A stretch of 64,000 nt of DNA from Strobilurus pachycystidiatus (taxonomy: Eukaryota > Basidiomycota > Agaricomycetes > Agaricales > Physalacriaceae): positions 1,302,001 to 1,366,000 of the forward strand of contig JAHLMK010000003.1 in assembly GCA_019915135.1 (NCBI GenBank). Reading direction: 5' to 3'. Under the pieces are notes generated by a model, which did no database searches, was not told the DNA's origin, and saw only the letters and a program-made list of their open reading frames with translations. Shown piece by piece: positions 46,615 through 56,940 of the stretch. Positions within the stretch are counted from its first letter, which is position 1, and each line of letters opens with the position of its first letter. A program made the position numbers and the translations under genes.

Positions 46615-47189
46615 GAGGGCGTGCAGAATTGCTGTAAAGGGGAGGTGACAGACCTGCTAACCGTGACTGCGGGCTCTTTAAGAACGGCGTGCAGTTCTTC
46701 GTGAAGCCTGGGGGGTGTTGACTACATCAATCGAGAAAGAGGGTGTCAACGAGATCACTCATATCGTTTTTTTGTTCGATCAGATATCTTTCGTGGGTGT
46801 TTGCCGCGAGCGACGGGAAGGGAGGCGGTTTCTATGCTCCGGAAACTGGGGAGAAAGTCACCATCCCACAAGCAAGGCCAGGTTCTCGCTGTCTGTGCTC
46901 GGTATCTCGCTCACTGCAGCACCCCGGTCGCAAAATCGTCTCGACCGGGCTTCATGCCGTGGTGCTGTTTAGTACACGTTGACCCACGTCCTGCAGATAA
47001 GCGTGAAATGAATCCATATTTCTATACGTATCGTGGTTGTATCGTGGCACACGGAAGCATTGAAAAACTAGACGCCGAGGGTTGAGTGAGGGAAAGTCAG
47101 ACTGAAGTGCGGTACTCACTCCAGCGTCCCGCTGATGTCTAATAAGCAAGATTGGCCAATTCGACGACATGCGGGCTTGTCCCGCCCGT
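46615..47189. other. Intergenic upstream of the regulator; no gene seen
   Basis: Contains only short frames without domains. Promoter of the minus-strand regulator should lie at its left end. Confidence 0.4.
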
Positions 47190-48270
47190 GGGTGAGCGTG
47201 CGAATTGCGGCTGCACCGGCCGTGGCGTCCCTCTACGGCTCCGTAGAGCCAGACAAACACGAAAGCCCAGAGAAAGCTGGTCTGTAGAAAGCCCAGAGGT
47301 TCAGCTCGAAGTGCCCAATCAACGCTGTCATCCGATATGGTGAGACACGAAGCGACGCGAAATTACGTGTTATGATCCCGCTCCCGAGAAATCCGTCGTG
47401 ACATTGACCACCTCCGCATCGTCATAACTTGCCAGTGACTGAGATGTGGGATTGAGCGACATATCGTTCCCATGGTCGCCGTGTACGGCATTCAAGAGCC
47501 GACGTTTTCCCGAACACCGTCACTGAAGACTTTCAGGCGCTGAGCTTGGATACACCATTTGGGAATGTTCATCGAGATGCCGCTGGAGGCCAACAGGGGA
47601 TCTAGAAACTTCAAACAAAGTCCATATCGTCCGCAAGGTGGTTCGATGAGACCAACAAAAGACTTATGATAATGGTGGTAATCCCGCCAAACACGATGAA
47701 TCTACCCGCCCCCACACGGCGAGATTCAGAAGTGCATATTATTTCGCACTGGCCTCGCCACTGGGGACATTGATGCCATCGAGCGGTGAGTATTGTTTTC
47801 CCTTTGTGGAGTGTGCCAATCTCGACGTCTTCGTAAAGATATTGCCATTGGCGGAGGAGGGCGAGAGTCGTGCCAACTGCACAGCTTCTGTAAAAAAATT
47901 GGTCGCACTGTCGCCTGGCGAAGAGCACCCAATGCTCTGTTCGTTCAGTGGGGTGTACATCCCAGGCCTCGTCCACTGCATGCCATAACCAGATGTTGAT
48001 CTTGCCAACGACGTTGAGACGCCCCGTCGTAAATCGTGGTGTTGAACTCAGTTGAGCGTAGGTCAAAATATATAGATTGCGCATGTAGGGAGACAGGAAC
48101 ATGATAGAAGAGCACGGGGCCATTACATTGCATCTAAGATGGGTGTTCATCAATACGACGTCGAAAAGAAAACAGAAAGATGGAAGTCTCAGAAAAAAGG
48201 TTGACGTCAAACCCGCAATGCGGGTCGTACTCATTAAAATCAGTATATTTTGTGAATCATTGGAACGCAA
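47190..48270 (-). pseudogene. Copy A of a duplicated unidentified segment
   Basis: A minus-strand frame (48270-47611) reads VVGKINIWLWHAVDEAWDVH and FGGITTIIISLLLVSSNHLA. It runs into a damaged region reading SFLWAFVFVWLYGAVEG near 47250. DNA words such as GATGCCGCTGGAGGC (47576), CATATCGTCCGCA (47623) and CCAGAGAAAGCTG (47265) recur in copy B in the same order. I do not recognise the family; hydrophobic stretches suggest a membrane or secreted protein. Confidence 0.35.
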
Positions 48271-48411
48271 ACGCAGAATGGAAAGGAAAGAAGAAACTCA
48301 CACGTTTATAGCTTTCGGAGTCTGAATGTTTGCCGAGAGGCCGAGGATTGCGCCACGCTAACAATCGAGGGGTATCACAACATACATACGAAAAAGTAAC
48401 TAGGTCTCAGT

Positions 48412-49150
48412 ACGCTCAGCACCATGTAAGGAAGAATAGTTTTGAATCAAGTCTGTTGGATCACTAGGTAAGTAGCAAGCTGCCCGACTGCGGCTGCACC
48501 GCCTGCGGTGCTCTTCTTGCCTCCATATCTCCAAGCAAATTGATTAAAGCCAGAGAACACAAAGTACCAGAGAAAGCTGTCCTCTAGAAAGGTACATCCC
48601 GGGAAGCCCGTTCTAAGGTATGGGCGTTCGATGGAGAGAAGCGAACCCACACGGGATCACGTGTTACGACTCGCCCTCGAATCAGATCCTTCGGACGAAA
48701 GGTCTGCATACTGAGAAGCTCTTTGGCGTCAGCGTCCGGAGAAGCGTCAGAGAAATGCATTGGCGCCCGAAGAGCCCGTTGTGACAGCCTTCCGATTCGC
48801 AAAATTGTGATGGTCTGCCGATTCTACGATATTGCGCATTGTGGAATTCAGCCGTCGTTCCCGTTGTCGCCGTGAGCGGCCCTTACAAGGAGCCGAGGCT
48901 CTTTCAGACATCATCACTGAGGACTACGGGCGCTGGGTTTCAAAGGATCTACTATCTTCGCCGTTCGGTGACACCATTTAGTTCGGGAAAGTGCATCAAG
49001 ATGCCGCTGGAGGCAAACAGTACATAATACTTGCTCGACAACATGTACGTTGTCTGTCTGGGGGACATTAGGCCAACAGAGATCCGGAGAGTTGGAAACA
49101 ATGACCGTATCGTCCGCATGCCATTGCTCAATTAGGTGGCGGGAGGGTTC
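48412..49150 (-). pseudogene. Copy B of a duplicated unidentified segment
   Basis: Minus-strand readings include LIEQWHADDTVIVSNSPDLC (about 49110), FRPKDLIRGRVVTRDPVWVR (about 48690) and FLEDSFLWYFVFSGFNQFAW (about 48570). These line up with copy A at DNA level. Stops and frame changes between them suggest decay or unrecognised introns. The last 60 bases (48412-48470, including SDPTD) also resemble the 3' end of the regulator gene at 44108-44160. Identity of the family unknown. Confidence 0.4.
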
Positions 49151-49860
49151 GATGTATTCAATAATGTAGTACGGCGGACCGTGCTGTGTGCTTTGAGGGT
49201 GAGAGGCACGTAAGAGTTTATCTATATATCTATCCCTACTGTAAAACTGCTATCCCTACTGTCCCGTAATTTACAACGAGCACAGGCAGGATTGCATGGC
49301 CTCTACGGCTTAATCGAGCGTTCATTCCCTTCAACACGATGTAAAGTGTTAGTCCGAGGGTGACCGATTGATCTCCTTCTTCCTGTATGTACGGAGTCTG
49401 ACGTGAAATATCAATCGCAGACGTTCGCATTTCACGCTCAGGACTCGAAATCCAACACAAAAAGATACCGCATGCGTATCTGTGACGTGTTGTACACAAT
49501 GTACTACGTACAGGTCAGTTTGAGCAGCAAGACATCCCACGATACACACCTCGTTGTACGAGAGGACAAGATGACCAGCTTGATCCCGGGATCGACGTCG
49601 ACGTTCATGTCCACCGGACGGCATAACACATCCGCTTAACTCGTCCACACCGAGAGTCTCCCCCGCGTCTATCCACGCGGACGGTTTCTATATTCCTAGT
49701 CCTCTCGTGGATCTACAGATGTGCTTGGGTGAGTATATCAGTGCTCTAAGAAAGTCCGCACCTCTTTCCTTTTTTGAGACACTCGGCCTTGGCCGTGTAC
49801 GACTATTGGATATGGTCATGACAGGTCTGAGTAAAATCTGTCGCAGGTACGTAGGCCACT

Positions 49861-50022
49861 CGTCTTGTGATAGAAGGGTTTTGCAGCCACCTCACAGAGG
49901 AGAAGAACGCCTTTGCACTCGCTCAAACTGGCACGAAATGTCAAGGGTAATGTTGTTCTTATTCTCGAAAGTACTAAGGTCCGTTTGGTTGAGCGCGGCG
50001 TCCCAGACGCCGTCCGGGTTAG
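49861..50022 (-). pseudogene. Collapsed PARP relic (WGR start next to a catalytic piece)
   Basis: On the minus strand, NPDGVWDAALNQTD and ENKNN (50022-49955) match the start of the WGR domain of the intact PARP ([20 protein letters not shown]). Only about ten codons later GVLLLCEVAAKPFYHK (about 49910-49865) matches its catalytic segment [16 protein letters not shown]. Most of the gene between these points is missing. The intact gene lies at 35866-38557 on the opposite strand. Confidence 0.7.
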
Positions 50023-50545
50023 ATAGAACATCGTGTGTGGCTGGAACATTCATTAGCATCTACTGGTGACACAAACATACACCAACCTGCTTGGAGAAGA
50101 TACAGGTCTACAACCGCCTTGAGCTTGGAGCTTGGACTTGTGCCTAGAGTGGTAGTATAGCACCGTGTTAGTCTGAGCGGCGACTGGCAGCGCCCAGGCG
50201 CAAGCCATCGCGGTCTTAAAGCAAACGGTGTCGCATAGACTTGAAATGAGCGCGTGTAACGCCACAATGCTTGTCTCAACGTCATGAGGGAGAGCGCTCA
50301 AAGTGAAATGTGAACACGAGTCCTTCCCTTCCCAGCTCACTTGATTGAAAGATACCCAAAGCCGATGGCACAGAAAGATGATGCCGGAAAGATTTCAGGA
50401 GGAACTGAGCCATACAAGGCATCGTTTCAGTCTGTCGGCAGTGTCGGGGTGGTGGGCGCTTGATTCAACTTCAAGCTTGATCGAAGACATTCAGCTCGGG
50501 ATCCCGGTCCGACCAGCCGCACGCCTGAGTCTTCCCGCCGTCATC

Positions 50546-51453
50546 ATGGGCAAGCTCAATATCGCCCACCACAAATCCTACCACCCGTATCGGCGGGACA
50601 ACATCGAAAAGGTCCGCCGTGATGAAGAAGAGGCTCGTCTGAAAGAGGCGCAGGAGGAGGGCCGGATGATGTTGGCAGTGAGCAAGCAGCCTTTGTACAG
50701 CATAGACGACTTAGAGTGCTGACAGCAGTGTAGGACGCCGAAGCCCGGATAGAACTGCTCAGAGAGCGCTCTGGCGTTGACAAGCCAAAGAAGAAGAAGG
50801 CGAAGGACGACGATGACATGAAGGCACTGTCCGAGCCTTCTTCGATGAAACCGCCTGAACTGCCCACCACTGGTGGACACATCAATTTCTTTGAGGATTT
50901 GGAGCTGAGCGCGGTCATTTCGTCGAAGAAGAAGCCGGAACCCGTTGAGACGGACAAGGGCGTTCCATTAGCGCCTTCGGCTAAGGACCTCAAGCCGTGG
51001 TATTCTCAGAGAGATCACGATGAGCAGGAAATCGACCAGAAGGCGGAAGCAAGACGGTATGTTTGAATAATGGAGAAACCCTCATACTATTCTGACCCAG
51101 TTAACGACAGGAAACGCGATACAGAGCGTAAATCCAAACATGATCCGCTCTACTCGATAACGAAACAGCTCGCGTCCTCTTCAACCTCCGCTTTCGCTTC
51201 CTCGTCGTCGACTCGTCGACATCGTCCATCCATCACTCATTCATCATCGCATCCTCCGGAAGTCAACGCACGGCTCACACGAGAGTCCTCCGAACGCGAG
51301 CGGGCCCTCGCCCTCATCCAGAAGAAGAAGCGAGAGATGGCTGGCAGCGAGACGCCAAGTACTGTTCATGGCGGAGGGTCGGAATACGGAGACATGTACA
51401 ATCGCAGAGCTGTGGAGGAAGCTCATCGAGATCGAGGACGGAGGTATTGGTGA
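50546..51453 (+). CDS. CIR_N-domain protein, LENG1-like
   Basis: The N-terminal CIR_N motif is found in CBF1-interacting co-repressor and in spliceosome-linked proteins such as CWC25 and LENG1. The ATG at 50546 opens MGKLNIAHHKSYHPYRRDNI, the hallmark start, followed by charged helix (EKVRRDEEEARLKEAQEEGR). Then come GHINFFEDLELS, LKPWYSQRDHDEQEI, KHDPLYSITKQLASSS and EREREALALIQKKK-type basic sequence, ending RRAVEEAHRDRGRRYW. Two introns (about 50684-50730 and 51059-51111) keep frame. The C-terminal order matches LENG1 family proteins more than CWC25. Likely nuclear; precise role not shown by sequence. Confidence 0.75.
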
Positions 51454-52952
51454 GGTTATGACCAGGTAAATGAGACTTCTTTGTGTGGCGTTGGTTTAGA
51501 CTCAACATGCGTTCAGCTTGCAGTTGGACTACTACCCACCGCGAGACGATTCAGGAGACGGCAACTTCGATAAGCGGCAAGGACTGTTCACCCAATCTAT
51601 GCGCTCTCATGCCGGCGGGGTGCAAGAGTACCCCCAGGCTTCGAGGATCATGGATGTACCCTGCGCGTCCCCAGAGACAATGGCGCAGCATCAGATTCCG
51701 CGAGGGCTTTCCTACAGGCGGACGACCGACCGGGAGGATGTGCTGTGCATTTTGGGGGAGAAAGTGGACTATGTCAGCAGTACATCTAGATGTATGTTTT
51801 GCACAACTTACTCTGAATTTATGACCACAGAAGACACAAACTGTTCGATTGAAGCTGCAAGCTGCAGGGCTAACCTACAATAAACTCCTCTATGTCTCAA
51901 TAGTAAGCAAAAGCCTACTTTGCCTCAATTGACCTGATTTCAGGTTTGTCCTACTGTACGACATTATGTGTATCAGGCTGGGGGCATGTACCGTAACTCT
52001 GCCGATCTCCTTGCAAATTGGCCAACGTCGAATGCACCATCTAAGGCCTCGTCCTGCTATGAAAGCCGGGTGATACAGTCTTCGTTTGATAATCATAAAG
52101 GAAGAGCTGGGATACGTTCGATCGAATACCCAGGTGGGCGAGCAGCGAGCTTGAAGTACTACAATGGAACTTCGTAGCATGAGCCCGATTGTGACTCCAA
52201 TGGTGGTACATATCAATGTTCATGCTATCGTTGCATTCATCCCCCTGGGTCATTGACCTGATCCTGAACGCAGGAATGACCTCGAGGTGGCAAGCCATTT
52301 GTAAAATGTCGCGCCACAATTCTCTCCATCAATCTGTCACGAACATCTTATTCTTTCAAGGGTCACGGTGCAGAGACTTTCAAAACGTTGAACGTTGAAC
52401 GTTCAAGGCTTCGAGCTTTTGTGTTCCTCTTCTTCTGTTCAAGACTTGCAGCCTTTCTCAGGCTTTCTGATTTGAAGATGTATGTTCTGCTTTGGACGCC
52501 AAGTCCCGTTTGGATCTCGGGCTCTTGGAACGCGTCAAGCGCGTCCCTTTTTACTTTCACATGCGGACAACATTCAGGATGGCTTGTCTCATGCCCCGTA
52601 TCTTCTATCTGAGAGTCGTGATTTATGAGACGGACGCGTTCAACTTTAGCCTGGGTTTCTCTTCGTATGTAGTTATGCGCATGGTGATTTGATTCCACGT
52701 TCTGGACTCCTTGCTCCCGCTACTGAGTGGGTGCTAGACGCTTTCGAAAAATGACGAGACTCCAAGCTCCGGACTAGACTAAGATTTGTCCCTCGGTGAG
52801 CTGGTGGTGAGCGAAACTAGCCGCATATGGGTGATGCCAGAGCCGATCGCGGCTAATTTGTTCCTTCATCTTTCCCATCCCCCGTCATATACCTTGATTA
52901 ACTATGATACATCGTGACGAGCGATCTTTCTTTCCGCCCACCTTCCAGCACC
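51454..52952. other. Intergenic, no supportable gene
   Basis: About 1.5 kb. A frame at 51518-51883 has no recognisable domain. A short direct repeat GTTGAAC occurs at about 52385-52402. Nothing else that I can support. Confidence 0.4.
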
Positions 52953-53792
52953 ATGAATACTAACACCGCCGCCTCAAACTCTACAAACTCTGACGCCGCC
53001 CACTCAGAGCCCATTGCGTCGACATCGACTGCAACCGCACTGAAACCGACGCCAGGCAACAATGTCACCTTCGACTCGCCTGGGAGCTCGTCGCCCCAGC
53101 TTGCGCCCATTCCCCGCGCTGGGTCCTTTGGACACAATCTTTCCGGGCTTGGTGAGCGAGATTGCTGCAGTGTTGCGCGAGTGCCGCTAACGGTGTCGAG
53201 AAGGCGGCTACAGTCTCACAGCCAGTGCTCGTACCAGCTACACGCATGTAAATGTGCCTGTCACCGACGTTGAAACCACTCCCGCTCCCGCACCGGAAGT
53301 GGAGGAGCGCACACATGAACAGCAGCAGCCAGAAGTGGTCCCGCACACACCCCAAGTCGTCCTCACATTCTTGCTCATATCCGGTCGGCGGCGCACCATG
53401 AACTTCGACCCCACACACAACGTGGGCCGCGTCAAGGAACTCATCTGGAATGCATGGCCTGCAGGTACGCTTTCCTTCTTCCATTCGTCGGCCTCTTTAT
53501 CTCATTTGACTCTCTCAGACTGGCAGGACGAGCGCCCTCCCGCACCTTCGTTCCTGCGCGTCTTACACCGTGGCAGAGTCCTACAAGACGACGATGTTCT
53601 CAAGAGTGCGTAGCCTGTGTTGGTTGCAATCTTTGTTCATACCAACAACATCTACCACTAGACATCCCGTTTCCAATCGACGCCCCAGCGACCATCGTTC
53701 ATCTGTCCATACGTCCAGGCGCTCTGGACGACGATCCTGCACAGAAAGCAGACGATGACGCCGCGCCTTGCTGTCGTTGTATCATATGTTGA
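52953..53792 (+). CDS. UBL3-like membrane-anchored ubiquitin-fold protein with CAAX box
   Basis: UBL3/MUB proteins are ubiquitin-like, prenylated at the C-terminus and attached to membranes, where they sort cargo. Start MNTNTAASNSTNSDAAHSEP with a Ser/Thr/Pro-rich N-terminal extension (about 95 residues) longer than in animal UBL3. The ubiquitin fold begins VVLTFLLISGRRRTMNFDPT, then VGRVKELIWNAWP, an intron, APSFLRVLHRGRVLQDDDVL, another intron, PFPIDAPATIVHLSIRP. The C-terminus reads CCRCIIC: the last four residues CIIC fit a CAAX prenylation box and the upstream cysteines could be palmitoylated. Introns begin at 53150, about 53465 and about 53604. Confidence 0.82.
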
Positions 53793-54251
53793 TACTCTTT
53801 GGACTCCAGTGCTCTCCCAATCCACTACTTTACGACTAATCTAATGATGCTTAGCCGATGCTCGCAACATCAAGATCACACGACCATGTCTTTGACACGG
53901 ATCCCTTCTGATAGTGCAGGCCCAACAAAATGTTGGCATACTCCACCAGGGTCTTGTGGTCTGTGTTGAGTGTGAATCGGCTCTATCTCCTTGCTGTCAG
54001 CGCTCAGCTACGCAGTCTTCCGCCTACTTATCAGAGGCCGTGCCGCCAAAGCCTCTGAAGACAGATGATCTGTCAGTCTTTGGCGTCTGCCACTCCTCGT
54101 CTCGCTCGAAATCCCCGGGTCCACAATCTATCCAAGCTTGGCAAATCCCCCTATGTTGCGCCAAACGAAGGCACACCCCTCGAGAATACCTCGTCACTTG
54201 CGTCACTTTCTCCCTTCGCATCTCCTTCGACGTGGGAGCACAAAGAGGCTG
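53793..54251. other. Intergenic, no gene seen
   Basis: No recognisable domain or repeat. The right end should carry the promoter of the following secreted protein. Confidence 0.4.
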
Positions 54252-54259
54252 CTATAAGT
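54252..54259 (+). promoter_or_regulatory. TATA-like box of the SRPBCC gene
   Basis: CTATAAGT about 60 bases upstream of the signal-peptide ATG at 54320. Inferred from position and sequence. Confidence 0.45.
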
Positions 54260-54319
54260 AGTCACTCCCAGAGTCCCAGTACCATGTCAGGAAGCAATAA
54301 GCCTCGCTTGACTGTTGAC

Positions 54320-54981
54320 ATGACCCGCCTATCATTATTGGCGATCCTTTCCCTGTGCCTTTTTCCGGTTTCGGCCACTCCTCCAAGCCGCCTCCCACCG
54401 GACAGTGGCGTGTTTACCGCGCGAGGCAGCTCTATCATCGCCGCCGATATTGACGACGTGTGGCATCTTCTCACGTACTTCCCAGGCTACCCAGATTGGA
54501 ATCCCTTCGCGAGGTACGTGAATCGTCCATCAATTGACCACGGGCATTGAACAATTTCCATGTATTTAGGTCTCAGGTCGTTACAGACGCGCTATCAATC
54601 CCCTCAAAAGACCAAACAGTCAAGGAAGGCGTATACATCACCATCAAAGCGCAATTACCCGCCCTGCAGCCTCCGGTGGACGCGTCCACCCCATCCAATC
54701 CTCTTCACCAGCAGGTTACCGTGGAAAAGGTCGTACACTTTGACGCGGAGGGGTACTTGGCCGCTTGGATGGACAATACGCCGCCCGAAGTCTTGAACGC
54801 GACGAGGTGGAGTGCGCTGAGTGTGTTTGAAGATGAAGAGGGGAGGCAGATGACGTTTTACGAGTCGATGGAGAGCTATGATGGGGCTTTGGCTTCGACC
54901 GTGCAGGCGTTGTATGAGGAGGATCTGAACGAGGCGTTCCAAACGCAGGCGGACGCGATGAAGGCGGTACTTGAGAAGTGA
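54320..54981 (+). CDS. Secreted SRPBCC/START-like protein
   Basis: SRPBCC proteins form a helix-grip fold that binds hydrophobic ligands. The ATG at 54320 gives a textbook signal peptide (MTRLSLLAILSLCLFPVSAT); an in-frame ATG at 54284 would add 12 hydrophilic residues. The body starts FTARGSSIIAADIDDVWHLL, then YFPGYPDWNPFAR, the usual SRPBCC opening, followed by an intron at 54515-54570 and SQVVTDALSIPSKD. Then EGVYITIKAQLPALQPP, VTVEKVVHFDAEGYLAAWMD, RWSALSVFEDEEGRQMTFYE and the closing amphipathic helix EEDLNEAFQTQADAMKAVLE. One intron and a clean frame. Ligand unknown. Confidence 0.78.
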
Positions 54982-55246
54982 GATGTACGGGCGTCTCGAG
55001 GTTCAAAATGGCATTGAGGAAAGTACATCGTACGGAATGGCGACAGGTCCTTGGGAATTCATTGGTAAAGTCAGATATTTGGGCGGAGTTTTGTTGGCGA
55101 TCTGATTCTCCGAGCTTCACCGTGGGTGTCTAGCTGAGACTGACAGCAAATGATACATTCAAACTCGGAGTCGGAACTCAATGGCTTACGAAGTGTACGA
55201 AGCTGTGTTTTACAGCTCGTATCTTGCTCTCCCTCCTACTCCCATC

Positions 55247-56940
55247 ATGGCTGAAGTCCTCGGTGTTGTCTCAAGTGTCCTCAGCCTCATCGACACTGCC
55301 AAGGTCATATACGACTTTCTCAAGGAGTACCGCGGCGCAAATAGGAAAGTGATCAACTTTCTCGACGACATCGAACGAACACAGGAGATCTTCGAGGAAT
55401 TGAAGAATTTAGGGCCGTCAGGCGTTGCGATTGTGCAGCGCCATGGTCCAGCGTACGAGAGCATCTTCGAGGAAGTCAAGAGGAAGTATCAGGACCCAAA
55501 GTCGACAGGAATCAGAGGTGTCAAGAGGTTCAAGTTCGCGTGGAACGGGAAGGAGGACTTGTCGGACGTGCGCACGAAGCTTGAACGTCTCAATCGTGAC
55601 GTCTCTCTCCTGCTGGAGCTGGGCATTCGGTGAGTGCAGTACCCATCGTCCATTGCCCTCGCAACTCACACTCTGAAGTGGGATCGTCGCCAGGATAGAG
55701 GCCAATCAGGTCAATGAGCATAACAGACATGCTCGGAAGAAAGCTCTGAAGACCGCTGGTGCGGCCCAGTCCCTATGAGCCGTGCAGACGTCCTCACTAG
55801 CCATTTCAGTCGCTGCTCAAAATGCTCTGTATAGTTGGCTGCAGCCCATCGACGCTAGTAGTTACCACCAGGGTGTCCGATCAAGACGCCAGCGGGGAAC
55901 TGCTCAGTGGCTGCTCACAGTGCAGCTGTTTCGGGATTGGAAAGCTGTGCCTGGATCATTGCTTTGGCTCAAGGGGATTCGTAAGTTAGCTACCGCCTCG
56001 CCGAAAACTGATGAATTAACGTTTGATTCCAGCTGGCGCCGGCAAGACTCTTCTCTTGTGAGTCCTGGTCCAACTAATGATTTGAATACACCTCATGGTG
56101 ACCACAGATCCGCCGTCATTGACCATCTAATTGAGCGCTGCAAGTTAAGCCACTCGACGACCGGCCCATGCATCACCGTCTTGTTCTACTGCAGTTTTAG
56201 TGATGCGCGCACTATCATGCCCTCAGTCATCCTCCAATCCATTCTAGCTCAGATCATCATGGCTGTTGAACCCATGAGGCTTTCTCACGACTTTGAAGAC
56301 CTTCTAGCGAGCTTTAGGCGGGAGAGTCCCACGCAGGATCTCCAGGAACTGGTGGACCTGATCTATTGCGCATGCACTTCATTTGAGCGTGTCTACGTCC
56401 TCGTCGATGCCCTAGACGAATGCCCCAGGAATATTCGGGAGCCACTTCTCCATGTCTTCTCATCCCTTGCGGGACAAAGCCCTGCAGGGATAATTTCCCT
56501 GTTAGTTGCCAGTCGACATGAACAAGACATTGGCAAGGTCCTTGGTGCAGCGTCAATCCTGGACCTGTCCTCCTCACAATCGGGGGACAATGTCAATAAG
56601 GACATCAGGCTGTATGTGTCCCAGCAGATTGAAGCCTGTCAAAGGCTTCAGCGGCTGCCAGCTGATATGAAGAGTGAAATTCGAGGAGCTCTTGAAAAGG
56701 CCTCCGGCATGTAAGTTGTGGTCATCACTTTTACATGTGTAACTATGGCTTATGTATATCACAGGTTTCGCTTGGTGGATCTCCAACTGGGTCTGTTGGA
56801 GGCACAGCCCACTGTAGCTGCTATACGCAGTGTATTATTGACACTTCCACATGGCCTTGTTGAGATTTATGCACATATTTTCCGCAATATCAATGATCAA
56901 GGTAAGATCATGGTGGGCCATCGCAAGCGTGGCATATCCG
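55247..56940 (+). pseudogene. NACHT NTPase (NLR-like), cut off by the Helitron
   Basis: Fungal NACHT proteins are NLR-like and are often linked to non-self recognition. Start MAEVLGVVSSVLSLIDTAKV, a helical N-terminal domain common in this group, continuing to SLLLELGIR (55630). After introns comes the P-loop LLWLKGIPGAGKTLLLSAV, spliced across 55980-56110, with Walker A GIPGAGKT. Then LFYCSFSDARTIMPSVILQS, the Walker B-like VYVLVDALDECPRNIREPLL (about 56393) and LLVASRHEQDI. The winged-helix region FRLVDLQLGLLEAQPTVAAI and LPHGLVEIYAHIFRNINDQG ends at about 56900. Downstream repeats (usually ankyrin, WD or TPR) are missing, because Helitron DNA starts within a few dozen bases. Exons before the break look undamaged. 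Confidence 0.72.
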
